NCBI RefSeq assembly: GCF_001701025.1
Contig: NZ_CP016793.1
Span: forward strand, 5,890,001 to 5,954,000
DNA length: 64,000 bases
Origin: Lentzea guizhouensis
Lineage (GTDB): Bacteria; Actinomycetota; Actinomycetes; Mycobacteriales; Pseudonocardiaceae
Direction of reading: 5' to 3'
Part shown: positions 18,489-27,099 of the stretch, in pieces
Position numbering within the stretch: position 1 is the stretch's first letter
How the letters are laid out: each line of letters opens with the position of its first letter
Notes under the pieces: model-generated
Database searches by the model: none
The model's input: the letters and a program-made list of their open reading frames with translations, nothing else
What the model was told of the DNA's origin: nothing
Program-made: the position numbers and the translations under genes

Positions 18489-19741
18489 GGTTCGCGCTCG
18501 TCGTGGTGCTGCTCCTGCTGTTCCCCGCGCCGGCCAAGGCGGACATCGGCGGGTTCACGTTGTCGGCCAAGGCGACGCCGGTGTCGGTGCTGTTGCACAC
18601 GCAGCTGCTGCCGGTGCCGGCCGAACCGCAGGGCGAGGTCCACCTCTCCTACACCCAGACCGAGCTCGGGTCGGGGCCGATCGGGCGGTCGCTGGCGAGC
18701 TCGCTGTGGCCCGGTGCGGCGGTCGGGACCGGGTTGCCGCAGCTGCTCGGGTTCGCCTACCCGGTGCAGGCCAACGCGGCGCACCCCGGCGGGCCGGCCG
18801 GGGAGGAGAAGTCCGGCATGCGCGCGCAGGCCGGTGCGGCCAGGGCGGAGTCGTTCGCCGGGGCACGGCAGGAGGTGCCGTTCCTCGTCACGCTGGACGG
18901 GCTCGCGTCGACCAGTGCAAGCGCGGTCACGGCGACCGAGGCGCGGTCCACGGCCGTCACGTCCGTGCAGACGATCACGCTGCTGTCCGGGCTCGTGGTG
19001 CTGTCCGGGGTGAGGTTCGAGTCGGTGGCGGTCAGCGACGGCAACAAGGGCAGCGGCACCAGTGCGTTCTCCGTGGCCGAAGTCACCGTGCTGGGTCAGA
19101 AGTTCCCGATCACCGCACCCGACGCCCCGCCGGAAGCACTCCTGAAGGCATTGGCACCGCTGGGGGTCACGCTCACCTGGCCGGAGTCGACCACGAAGTT
19201 CGAGGGCACGTCGGCGACCGCGAAGTCACGCGGCCTCGCGCTCGCCGTGGACGTGAAGGCGTTGCGCGCCAGGCTCGGTCTCGGTGGGATCCTCGACGGC
19301 ATCGTCGCGCCTTTGCTGCCCGAGGAGCTCGCGCCGCTGCTGAACCCGCTCGACAAGATGGAGATCGTCGTCGGCGACACCGAGGCCGTCGCGAACGCCA
19401 CCGTCGCCGCACCCCTCACACCGCCGGACAACAACCCCGTCCCGCAGGCACCCCCGGTCGGGCCGCCCGCGCTCGACGCCCCACCGGCGCCACTGCCCGG
19501 CACACCACCCGCCGCAGGCATCAACCCACCCGGCGTGACACCACCGGTGGCCCAGGTCGCGCGATCGGGGCCCGGAAGCCTCCTCGACTTCCCCGGCGTG
19601 CCCGCGCTGCTGGTGCTCACCGGCCTGGGCGTCGCCGCCGCGGGCGCGTTCGGGATGCGGTCGTTCGGCGCCTTCCTGCTCGGCGGCGCCCCCTGTCCCT
19701 CCGGACACCCCACCGGTGTCCCCGACCTGCGCAACGGGTGA
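18485..19741 (+). CDS. secreted, C-terminally anchored protein of unknown function in the ABC operon
   Basis: 418 residues. A signal peptide (residues 1-19, FALVVVLLLLFPAPAKA) is followed by a beta-rich ectodomain with many small residues (about 20-300). A Pro-rich stalk follows (about 310-365, repeated P-P-x-A-P). A single transmembrane helix comes next (about 372-395, ALLVLTGLGVAAAGAFGM), and the short cytosolic tail contains one Cys. No known domain was recognised. Its ATG overlaps the livF-type stop (ATGA), so expression is tied to the transporter. A cell-surface partner of the importer, such as a receptor or scaffold, is an inference from operon position and topology. Confidence 0.78.
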   Translation: MRFALVVVLLLLFPAPAKADIGGFTLSAKATPVSVLLHTQLLPVPAEPQGEVHLSYTQTELGSGPIGRSLASSLWPGAAVGTGLPQLLGFAYPVQANAAHPGGPAGEEKSGMRAQAGAARAESFAGARQEVPFLVTLDGLASTSASAVTATEARSTAVTSVQTITLLSGLVVLSGVRFESVAVSDGNKGSGTSAFSVAEVTVLGQKFPITAPDAPPEALLKALAPLGVTLTWPESTTKFEGTSATAKSRGLALAVDVKALRARLGLGGILDGIVAPLLPEELAPLLNPLDKMEIVVGDTEAVANATVAAPLTPPDNNPVPQAPPVGPPALDAPPAPLPGTPPAAGINPPGVTPPVAQVARSGPGSLLDFPGVPALLVLTGLGVAAAGAFGMRSFGAFLLGGAPCPSGHPTGVPDLRNG

Positions 19742-19744
19742 GAG

Positions 19745-20062
19745 ATGACCATCCAAGACCGGCGCCGCTCCCGGATGCGCAACGGCCTCGGCCTCGTCGG
19801 CACGATGCTGATGACCGCCGGGATCGCCGCGATCCTGTTCGCCTGGTGGGGCGTCGCGCACACCGGGTACGTGTGGGAGCAGATGCCGTACGTGGTGTCC
19901 GGCGGGGTGCTCGGCCTCGGCCTGATCGGCGTGGGCGGGTTCCTCTACTTCGGCTCGTGGCTCACGAAGCTCGTGGAGGAGCAACGCCAGGCCACGCTGG
20001 CGTTGCGGCAGCTCCTGGAAGACCGCCGGCGCGACGACATGGAACGGACTAGCGTGCTGTGA
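19745..20062 (+). CDS. small two-helix membrane protein in the ABC operon
   Basis: 105 residues. A basic N-terminus (QDRRRSRMRN) precedes two transmembrane helices (about 13-32 GLGLVGTMLMTAGIAAILF and 48-68 VVSGGVLGLGLIGVGGFLYF). The amphipathic, charged C-terminal helix (KLVEEQRQATLALRQLLEDR) could be a short coiled coil. It begins three bases after the stop of the anchored secreted protein and is the last gene of the operon. It is convergent with the methyltransferase, overlapping it by 14 bases. No homologous family was recognised. Confidence 0.78.
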   Translation: MTIQDRRRSRMRNGLGLVGTMLMTAGIAAILFAWWGVAHTGYVWEQMPYVVSGGVLGLGLIGVGGFLYFGSWLTKLVEEQRQATLALRQLLEDRRRDDMERTSVL

Positions 20063-20819
20063 ACGCGTAGGCGGGCAACGGCACGTTGCCGCGCTTGACC
20101 GCCGACTGCCTCAGCAGTTCCTTCGCGAGCCCGTCCGGTGCCTCGTGCAGGGCGATCGCGACCTCCCAGTCGGCGTCCTGCAACGCGCTGGTGTCCACGT
20201 CGGACACCTGCTCGACCGCCCAGCCGCTGCGCTCCACCGCGTCCAGCAACGTGGCACGGGTGAGCGGCGCGCGCACGTTCAGCTCGGTGTCACCGGTGAT
20301 CCGGTCCTGGGCCAGCACGGCCAGCAGGTGCGGCAACTGGGTCACCGCCACAGGTTCCGGGTCCCACTCGGCGAAGCCCAGCCGTGCACCCAGCTCGCGC
20401 GCCTTCTCCAGCGTGCGTCCGAGCAGGTCGGCGGAGGCGAAGTACCAGGAGCAGTGGGAGAGCACGACCAGGTCGTAACCGGTTCCGACGGCGTCGGTCA
20501 GCACGTCCGTCTCGTACCGCATGTCGATCCGCGCGCCGAGCGGTCCGGCGAGCAGGTGCCGGGCGGAGTCGCCGACGGTGACCGGACCGCCGTAGCCGGG
20601 CGGCGCGACGTCGATGCCGACGACCGTCCCGTTCGGACCCACGAGGTCCGCCAGCACCGCGGTCATGTCGCCCTGGCCGCAGCCGATCTCCAGGACCCTG
20701 CTGCCGTCGCGCACCTGCCAGACCTCGGCCAGCTGCTGCCGGTAGCGGGTCTGCACGATCTGCGCCCGCGGGCTGACCGACCAGGTGGCCATGTGGCGGG
20801 CGATCTCTTCGGCGTTCAT
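20049..20819 (-). CDS. class I SAM-dependent methyltransferase
   Basis: 256-residue methyltransferase with motif I VLEIGCGQGDMTAVLADL, an acidic residue in GTVVGIDVA that binds the ribose, and a motif-IV-like region YDLVVLSHCSWYF. ATG 20819 (MNAEEIARHMATWSVSPRA) is preferred to the longer GTG-started form because the conserved fold begins there. It is monocistronic and divergent from the chitinase. The acceptor substrate is unknown. Confidence 0.87.
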   Translation of the reverse strand: MNAEEIARHMATWSVSPRAQIVQTRYRQQLAEVWQVRDGSRVLEIGCGQGDMTAVLADLVGPNGTVVGIDVAPPGYGGPVTVGDSARHLLAGPLGARIDMRYETDVLTDAVGTGYDLVVLSHCSWYFASADLLGRTLEKARELGARLGFAEWDPEPVAVTQLPHLLAVLAQDRITGDTELNVRAPLTRATLLDAVERSGWAVEQVSDVDTSALQDADWEVAIALHEAPDGLAKELLRQSAVKRGNVPLPAYAFTAR

Positions 20820-20878
20820 CACGCGGGAACCTAGGGGAGCGTTCTCACAGCCGCACGCCAATAACCGCGTTCACACTC

Positions 20879-20907
20879 TTGAACCAATGGTCCAGACCAG
20901 TTAACGT
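20879..20907 (+). promoter_or_regulatory. chitinase promoter with DasR-type operator in its spacer
   Basis: AATGGTCCAGACCAGT (20886-20901) matches the DasR responsive element ACTGGTCTAGACCAGT at 14 of 16 positions. It fills the interval between a -35-like TTGAAC (20879-20884) and a -10-like TAACGT (20902-20907), a 17-base spacer, so bound repressor would block RNA polymerase. DasR control of chitinases by glucosamine phosphates is established in Streptomyces. Its action here is inferred. Confidence 0.7.
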
Positions 20908-20944
20908 GCTCGCCATCACGTATCCCTGCACGTGAAGGAGCACC

Positions 20945-22282
20945 ATGAAGAGATTTCGCTGGCAGTTCCTGACCATCGGCGTGGCGGTCGCCGCCGTGGT
21001 CGGAGGCGTGCTCGCCGCTCCCGCGAGCGGTGCGACGGGCGTGACGGCGGCGTTCGCGAAGACGTCCGACTGGGGCAGCGGCTACGAAGCCAAGTACACG
21101 ATCACCAACGGCGGCACGTCCGCGCTCTCGTCGTGGACCGTCGAGTTCACGCTGCCGAGCGGGCAGTCGATCGCGTCGCTGTGGGACGGCACCTACACCG
21201 CGAGCGGCCAGAACGTCACGGTGAAGAACAGCTGGAACGGCAGCGTCGGCGTCGGCGGCTCGACCAGCTTCGGCTTCACCGTCCGCGGTTCCGGTGGCGC
21301 GCCGACGAACTGCAAGATCAACGGCGCGTCCTGCGACGGCACCGGCGGCCCGACGACCACCACCACGACGACCACGACGACGACCACCACGTCGAACCCG
21401 CCGCTGCCCGGCACCGGCCGCGGCGCGCCCTACCTGTACGTGGGCTGGGGCAACGCGCAGAACCCCACCCAGGTCATGGCGCAGACCGGCGTCAAGTGGT
21501 TCACGCTCGCGTTCGTGCTCTCCGGCGGCGGTTGCACCCCGGCGTGGGACGGCCAGCGCGCGCTGACCGGCGGCATCGACCAGCAGGCGATCAACGCGAT
21601 CCGCGCGGCCGGTGGTGACATCGTCCCGTCGTTCGGCGGCTGGAGCGGCAACAAGCTCGGCCCGAACTGCTCGTCCGCGGAGGCGCTGGCCGGCGCCTAC
21701 CAGCAGGTGATCAGCGCCTACAACCTCAAGGCGATCGACATCGACATCGAGAACTCCGACGAGTTCGAGAACGCCGTGGTGCAGGACCGGATCCTGGGCG
21801 CGCTGAAGATCGTCAAGCAGAACAACCCCGGCCTGCAGACGATCGTCACCATCGGCACCTCCAAGACCGGTCCCGAGTACTGGGGCAACCGGCTGATCGA
21901 CCAGTCGAAGGCGCTCGGCGCGAACATCGACGTGTTCACGTTGATGCCGTTCAACTTCGCCAGCACCAACGTCCGCGCCGACACGATCGGTGCCGCCACG
22001 GGCCTGAAGAACAAGCTCAGGTCGACCTTCGGGTGGAGCGACGCCGAGGCGTTCAAGCACGTCGGCATCTCCGGCATGAACGGCCTGTCCGACCAGCGCG
22101 AGCTCACCACGGTCGACGACTGGACCGCGATCACGAACTGGTCGAAGTCGAACGGCCTGGGCCGCCTGGCCTTCTGGTCGGTCAACCGCGACCGCGGCGG
22201 CTGCGACGGCCAGGTGGCCGCGCACTGCTCCGGCATCCCGCAGGCCGAGCTGGCGTTCACGAAGATCACCGCCGGCTTCTGA
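20945..22282 (+). CDS. secreted chitinase, CBM2 plus GH18
   Basis: 445 residues. A twin-basic signal peptide (1-30) is followed by a carbohydrate-binding module of family 2 (about 31-133; W-x-x-G-Y with conserved Trp residues and a C-terminal Cys pair), a Thr-rich linker of about 13 consecutive Thr, and a GH18 catalytic domain (about 160-445). The catalytic DxDxE is D265-I-D267-I-E269 in KAIDIDIENS. The chitin-cleft strands PSFGGWSGNK and FTLMPFNF are present. GAAGGAG precedes the ATG. A DasR-type site overlaps the promoter, and a perfect hairpin terminator follows, so this is a single-gene unit for extracellular chitin hydrolysis. Confidence 0.95.
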   Translation: MKRFRWQFLTIGVAVAAVVGGVLAAPASGATGVTAAFAKTSDWGSGYEAKYTITNGGTSALSSWTVEFTLPSGQSIASLWDGTYTASGQNVTVKNSWNGSVGVGGSTSFGFTVRGSGGAPTNCKINGASCDGTGGPTTTTTTTTTTTTTSNPPLPGTGRGAPYLYVGWGNAQNPTQVMAQTGVKWFTLAFVLSGGGCTPAWDGQRALTGGIDQQAINAIRAAGGDIVPSFGGWSGNKLGPNCSSAEALAGAYQQVISAYNLKAIDIDIENSDEFENAVVQDRILGALKIVKQNNPGLQTIVTIGTSKTGPEYWGNRLIDQSKALGANIDVFTLMPFNFASTNVRADTIGAATGLKNKLRSTFGWSDAEAFKHVGISGMNGLSDQRELTTVDDWTAITNWSKSNGLGRLAFWSVNRDRGGCDGQVAAHCSGIPQAELAFTKITAGF

Positions 22283-22325
22283 CCGCAGCCGGTCTTCGAA
22301 CACGGCCGGTTCCCGATCGGCCACG

Positions 22326-22362
22326 AGCCGTCAGCGCCATTTAATCGGTGGCGCTGACGGCT
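22326..22362. terminator. hairpin terminator after the chitinase gene
   Basis: Exact 14-base arms AGCCGTCAGCGCCA and TGGCGCTGACGGCT around a 9-base A/T-rich loop, 43 bases past the chitinase stop. Confidence 0.75.
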
Positions 22363-22470
22363 TACCCTTGTGCCATGCGACGACGACATTGATCTTCACG
22401 TGATCTGACCAGAACCGCGACGGCGTGGGCGTGGTGCACGCACCTCATCCCGATCTACGCGCTGTACGCG

Positions 22471-23484
22471 TTGCTCTTCGCCGACAGCGGGCTGTCGGAC
22501 GCCCAGATCTCGGTGCTGCTCGCCATCTGGTCGACCACCGCGGTGGTCTTCGAGGTGCCGTCGGGCGCGATCGCCGACCGGTTCTCCCGGCGCGGCTGCC
22601 TGGTCGCCTCCGGTGTGCTGCAGGCGTTCGGGTACGCGGCGTGGGTGGTGTTCCCGTCGTTCTGGGGCTTCGCGGCCGGGTTCGTGCTGTGGGGCCTCGG
22701 CGGGACCCTGACCTCGGGCGCGTTCGAGGCGTTGCTCTACGACGGGCTGGCGGCGAACGGTGACGAGGAGTCCTACGGCCGGGTGAACGCCCGCGTCGAC
22801 ACAGTCGAGCTGGTCGCCCAGGTGCCGGTCGCCGTGGTCGCCACGGCGCTGTTCTCGTTCGGCGGCTACCAGCTGGCCGGGTGGGCGAGCGTGGCGATGT
22901 GCCTGCTCTCCTCGGTGATCGCGCTGCGGTTCCCGGAACCCGAGCGCGAGTCCTCCGAAGAGGAGGGTTACCTCGCGACGCTGCGAACCGGTCTGCGCGA
23001 GTCCGTGCCGGTCAAACGCGCGGTGATCGCGGTGTCGCTGGTGTTCGCGATCGACGCCTTCGAGGAGTACTTCACGCTGCTGGCGCAGGACTGGTCCGTG
23101 CCGACGGTGTGGGTGCCGATGGCGACCATCGGCGTGCCGCTGATGGGTGCGGCCGGTGCGTCGCTGGCCGGCCGGTTGCCGTGGCGCGGCTGGGTGTTGT
23201 TCGCCTCGGGCGCGGTGCTGCTGCTGGCGGCGGTGCTGGCGGTGCCGGTCGCGATCGTCCTGCTGGGACTGTTCTACGGCCTGTACCGGTTCGTGCTCGT
23301 GCACGTCGAAACCGACCTGCAGCACCGGATCGACACGGACGCGCGGGCCACGGTGACGTCGGTGGCCGGGATCGGGTCGGAGTTCGTGGCGTTCGCGGTC
23401 TACGCGGCGTGGGTGCTCGGCTCGGCCGTGGCGGTCGGGGTGCTGGTCCTGGTGATCGCGGTGGTGGTCTCAGTGCGGAAGTGA
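22471..23484 (+). CDS. MFS transporter, N-terminus uncertain
   Basis: Major facilitator protein; 337 residues from TTG 22471. The motif-A-like loop GAIADRFSRRGCLV and ten to eleven hydrophobic segments are visible. The open frame continues upstream to 22393 and encodes what looks like the first helix (HLIPIYALYALL) preceded by RTATAWAWCT, but no ATG, GTG or TTG lies there. The nearest ATG (22375) hits a stop after five codons. Either the start is CTG 22405 or a small indel has broken the N-terminus. The 3' end abuts a truncated DUF1152 gene on the other strand, which suggests rearrangement. The substrate is unknown. Confidence 0.75.
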   Translation: MLFADSGLSDAQISVLLAIWSTTAVVFEVPSGAIADRFSRRGCLVASGVLQAFGYAAWVVFPSFWGFAAGFVLWGLGGTLTSGAFEALLYDGLAANGDEESYGRVNARVDTVELVAQVPVAVVATALFSFGGYQLAGWASVAMCLLSSVIALRFPEPERESSEEEGYLATLRTGLRESVPVKRAVIAVSLVFAIDAFEEYFTLLAQDWSVPTVWVPMATIGVPLMGAAGASLAGRLPWRGWVLFASGAVLLLAAVLAVPVAIVLLGLFYGLYRFVLVHVETDLQHRIDTDARATVTSVAGIGSEFVAFAVYAAWVLGSAVAVGVLVLVIAVVVSVRK

Positions 23485-23948
23485 CCGGTGGGGGCGGCGA
23501 GGCTCATCATGTCCTCGACCGGCGTGCCGAGGTGCTTCTCGTCGCCGCGCAACAGGATGTCGGCGCCGCCGTCGACCAGCACGACGGCATCGACGCCCAG
23601 CCGCCTCACCAACGTCCGGTAGGCCGCCCGGAGCGGGCGCACGCCGGTGCGCGGGAACGCGTGCACGGTGTCGCCGAGGAACCGGGTGAGCTCGCGTTCG
23701 GGGAAGTACGCGTCCTCACCGGTGGTGTCCGGGGCGATGGCGGCGAGGCCGGGCTCGACCCAGGCGTCGAGGCGGTCGGGCTCGGTGAAGGTCAGGTTGG
23801 CGTGGTGCACGCGCTTGCCCTGGTCCCTCAGCGCGACGCCGAGCGGGATGCCCGCGAACACGCCGAAGCCGCCGCCCGCCCCTGCGACCAGGACGGTGCG
23901 GGCCGGCTCGAGCCGGGCGAACAGCGGTGGCCGGGCGAGGCTGGACAC
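23400..23948 (-). pseudogene. DUF1152 protein, C-terminally truncated
   Basis: The first 150 or so residues match the N-terminal half of DUF1152 proteins: VLVAGAGGGFGVFAGIPLGVAL, VHHANLTFTE, VDAVVLVDGGADILLRGDE and GTPVEDMMSLAA. Similarity ends abruptly near 23492, and the frame then runs through the antisense of the MFS 3' end (stop at 23484) as low-complexity Thr-rich sequence. Family members are about twice as long. The gene starts at GTG 23948, five bases after the stop of the luciferase-like gene, so the two were one operon. A deletion or recombination joined the truncated end to the MFS gene. Confidence 0.65.
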
Positions 23949-23953
23949 GCCGC

Positions 23954-24589
23954 TCAGGTCAGCGTCGCCAAGTCGTGTGGAGCGGTGACCTGGACGAGCA
24001 GCCGGTCGGGGTTCAGCGCCAGCCCCTCGTCGAGCGTCCGCGCGAGGACCCCGAGCCTCGGGTGCGCCGCCTGGTCGCGGTACCGGGCGACGTGCTCGGT
24101 CTGGGAGGCGAACACGAACAGGCCGTCGTCGTTGGCCGCGGCCAGGTCGGCGATCTCGGGGGAGCGGGTGCAGGCGTGCCAGAGGTACGGCCGGTCCGGC
24201 CAGTCCGCGGTGAGCTCGGCGTAGTGGTCGAGGGTCAGCTGCAGGCCGTACTCGATCTCCTGACCGAACCAGCCGAACACCTTCGCGGTGTTGCCGCGGC
24301 CCAGAACGACGTCGGTGCGCCCGCCCGCCAGGTGGTGCAGGGTGGCGTACTCGGCGCGCAGCCGGGCCGGGTGGTTCGTGGTGATCAGCGTGGTGGCCGT
24401 GGAGAGCTGGATGCGGGTGGTGCGCGCGGCGGCGAACGCGAGCAGCGTGGCGGGGGAGGAGGAGTTGTACGGCGGGTTGTGGTGCTCGCCGACGGCGAAG
24501 ACGTCGAGGCCCGCCTGCTCGGCGGCGATCGCCAGGTCGACGATCCCGTGTGGATCGAGGTCGCCTGGGGTGAACACGCCGAGCTGCAC
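23954..24589 (-). CDS. LLM-class flavin-dependent oxidoreductase, internally shortened
   Basis: 211 residues; the luciferase-like (F420/FMN) family usually has 300-360. The N-terminal TIM-barrel strands are well kept: VQLGVFTPGDLDPHGIVDLA, VFAVGEHHNPPYNSSSPATL, TTRIQLSTATTLITTNHPAR and GGRTDVVLGRGNTAKVFGWF. The region after residue 120 lacks long loops found in relatives and ends early (LVQVTAPHDLATLT). GTG 24589 is the start (VQLGVF). It is divergent from the BASS transporter and followed by the truncated DUF1152 gene. Whether this compact form folds as an active barrel is doubtful. Confidence 0.7.
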   Translation of the reverse strand: MQLGVFTPGDLDPHGIVDLAIAAEQAGLDVFAVGEHHNPPYNSSSPATLLAFAAARTTRIQLSTATTLITTNHPARLRAEYATLHHLAGGRTDVVLGRGNTAKVFGWFGQEIEYGLQLTLDHYAELTADWPDRPYLWHACTRSPEIADLAAANDDGLFVFASQTEHVARYRDQAAHPRLGVLARTLDEGLALNPDRLLVQVTAPHDLATLT

Positions 24590-24692
24590 GTGCCCAGTTT
24601 GCCGGGGAACGGGGCTTCCGCTCGTGGCGGCGTAACGCCAGGATCTGCGGAACAGATCAACCTGCACAAGCCGGACATCCGCGGAGGCCGCC

Positions 24693-25547
24693 GTGCTCGT
24701 CGTCCAGATCTTCCTGCCGCTGGCGTTGGCCCTGGTCATGTTCGGCCTCGGGCTCACGCTCACGACCGGCGACTTCACCCGGGTGGCGCGCTACCCCAAG
24801 GCGGCGGTGATCGCGCTGGTCTGCCAGGTCGTGGTGCTGCCGGCGATCTGCCTGGGGCTGGTGCTCGCGTTCGGGCTCAAGGGCGTGCTGGCGGTCGGGA
24901 TGATGCTGCTGGTGGCCTCGCCGGGCGGGACGTCGGCGAACCTCTTCAGCCACCTCGCGGGTGGGGACGTGGCGCTCAACATCACGCTCACCGCGATCAA
25001 CTCCGTGCTGGCGGTGTTCACGCTGCCGGTCGTGGTCGGGCTGAGCATGGCGCACTTCATGGGCGACGAGGCGGCGGTCGGGTTGCAGCCGGCGAAGTTC
25101 GTGCAGGTGTTCGCGATCGTGCTGGTGCCCGTGGTGATCGGCATGTGGGTGCGCAGGAGGTTCTCGGCGTGGGCGCTCACGATGCAGGAGCCGGTGCGGA
25201 TCGCGTCGGTCGTGGTGCTCGTGCTGGTGATCATCGCGGCGATCACGCAGGCGTACCGGCAGCTGCTCGACAACATCGGCACGCTCGGGCCGGTGGCGTT
25301 GCTGCTGAGCGTCCTCAGCCTGGCCATCGGGTACTACGTGCCGCGGGCGTTCAAGGTCAGCGAGAAGGAGTCGATCGCGTCGGCGATGGAGATCGGCATC
25401 CACAACGCCACGATCGCGATCACGCTGGCGCTCACCGTGCTGAACGACGAGACGATGGCGGTCCCGCCCGCCGTGTACGGGGTGCTCATGTACGTGCCGG
25501 CGGCGATCGCGGCCCGGTTGCTGGCCAGGAGGAAGACCGCCGTCTAA
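24693..25547 (+). CDS. bile acid:sodium symporter (BASS) family transporter
   Basis: 284-residue integral membrane protein with nine to ten hydrophobic segments. BASS hallmarks are the MFGLGLTLTTGDFTRV opening helix, the unwound SPGGTSANLFSHLAGGDVAL crossover with its polar sodium-site residues, and the second repeat EIGIHNATIAITLALTVL. GTG 24693 follows GCGGAGG. Family members co-transport organic anions such as bile acids, pantoate or keto acids with sodium; the substrate here cannot be assigned. It is monocistronic and divergent from the luciferase-like gene. Confidence 0.92.
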   Translation: MLVVQIFLPLALALVMFGLGLTLTTGDFTRVARYPKAAVIALVCQVVVLPAICLGLVLAFGLKGVLAVGMMLLVASPGGTSANLFSHLAGGDVALNITLTAINSVLAVFTLPVVVGLSMAHFMGDEAAVGLQPAKFVQVFAIVLVPVVIGMWVRRRFSAWALTMQEPVRIASVVVLVLVIIAAITQAYRQLLDNIGTLGPVALLLSVLSLAIGYYVPRAFKVSEKESIASAMEIGIHNATIAITLALTVLNDETMAVPPAVYGVLMYVPAAIAARLLARRKTAV

Positions 25548-25580
25548 ACCGGTTGCGGCCGCGGCTAGGGTGAGCGTGAC

Positions 25581-27010
25581 ATGCGTTCAACCACAACCAT
25601 CTTCGCGGCCGTAGCCGCCGCATTCGCTCTCACGGCCCCGGCGCACGCCGGTGGCGACATCATCCGCACCGACACCGGTCTCGTGTCGGGTGCTCGAGGT
25701 TCGTTCCAGGGCATTCCCTTCGCCGCGCCGCCGGTCGGCGCGAACCGGTGGCGTGACCCGCAGCCGGTCACGCCGTGGCAGGGCGTCCGCGACGCCACCA
25801 GGCCCGGTCCGCGCTGTGCGCAGGACGAAGGACTCGGCAGCCCGGCCAGCGACGCCGAGGACTGCCTCTACCTCAACGTCACCAGGCCGGACGACGCCAG
25901 GAACCGGCCGGTCCTGGTCTGGGTCCACGGCGGCGGCTTCACCAGCGGCGCCGGGTCCGACTACGGCGTGGACCAGCTGGTGCGCGCCGGGAACGTCGTG
26001 GTGACGTTCAACTACCGGCTCGGCGCGTTCGGGTACTTCGGCCATCCGGGCCTCGCCGGGTCAGGCGCGTTCGGGCTGGCCGACCAGCAGGCCGCGCTCG
26101 ACTGGGTGCGGCGCAACATCCGCGGTTCGGCGGCAACCCGCACAACGTCACGCTGTTCGGCGCGTCGGCGGGCGGGCTGTCGACGTGCGCGCAGCTGACG
26201 GCACCGAGGACGCGCGGCCTGTTCCACCGCGCGATCATCCAAAGTGGACCCTGCCAGCTCGGCATCCCGGCCGGCGAGAACCAGGTGCACCACACGTGGG
26301 TGCCCCGGCAGCAGGTCGAGGAGACCGGCAGGACGGCACCGCACGGCTGTGCGGACATCGCGTGCCTGCGCGGCCTGCCGACCGCGGAGGTCAAGAAGCT
26401 GACCCCGCTGTTCCCGTCACCGGCGTACGGCACGGAAGCGTTGCCGGACAACCCGATCACCGCGCTGCGGCAGGGGAACTTCCACAAGGTCCCCGTTCTC
26501 GCGGGCACCACCCGCGACGAGCTCACCGTGTTCGTGGCGATGTACTACCCGCCGCTCGACGCCCCGGCGTACGAACAGGCGCTCGTGGAGGGCTTCGGCG
26601 CCGCCAAGGCCCAGCGGATCCTCGCCGCCTACCCACCGCGCGGTGGCGACGAACGGGTGCGGCTCTCCGCCGCCCTCACCGCGATGACCTCGGCCTGCAC
26701 CACGGACGAGCTGCGCAGGCAGACCCGTGCGTTCGGCTACGAGTTCGCCGAGCCGAACCCGCCGATGATCTTCCCGGGCATGCCCGCGTTCGACTACGGC
26801 GCCTACCACGGCTCGGAGCTGCCGTTCCTGCTGCGCTACGGCGGCGTCGAGCTGACCGGGGAGCAGCAGCGGCTCAGCGCCGAGATGGTCCGGGTGTGGA
26901 GCCGGTTCGCGGCGACCGGGCATCCCGGCTGGAGCCGCCACGAGGTCCGGTCGTTCGCCACCGCACCGGTCGCCCCGATCGACCACCGGTGCGACCTCTG
27001 GTCCAGCTAG
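25581..27010 (+). pseudogene. secreted carboxylesterase (type B), frameshifted
   Basis: A signal peptide (1-23, TIFAAVAAAFALTAPAHA) leads into a carboxylesterase/lipase type B domain. The first part (25581 to about 26120) holds GIPFAAPPVGANRW, EDCLYLNVTRP and the oxyanion-hole VWVHGGGF. At the conserved NIR-FGGNP junction (about 26119-26125) the frame changes, consistent with one missing base. The second part (about 26122-27010) holds the nucleophile elbow GASAGG, the HGSELPF histidine and a C-terminal SRFAATGHPGW. All catalytic elements survive on either side of the single break, so a sequencing error is a serious alternative to true inactivation. Confidence 0.82.
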
Positions 27011-27099
27011 GACGGTGAGCCGGGCGTGCGCGAGCCGGCCGCGCCCGGCTCACATCCCTCCGACGCCTCGTGTGTTACACCAGTCCTCACTGGAGGTGG

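Noticed and set aside
21355..21400. ACC/ACG triplet run
   Set aside because: It encodes the Thr-rich linker between CBM2 and GH18 in the chitinase, common in secreted glycosidases.
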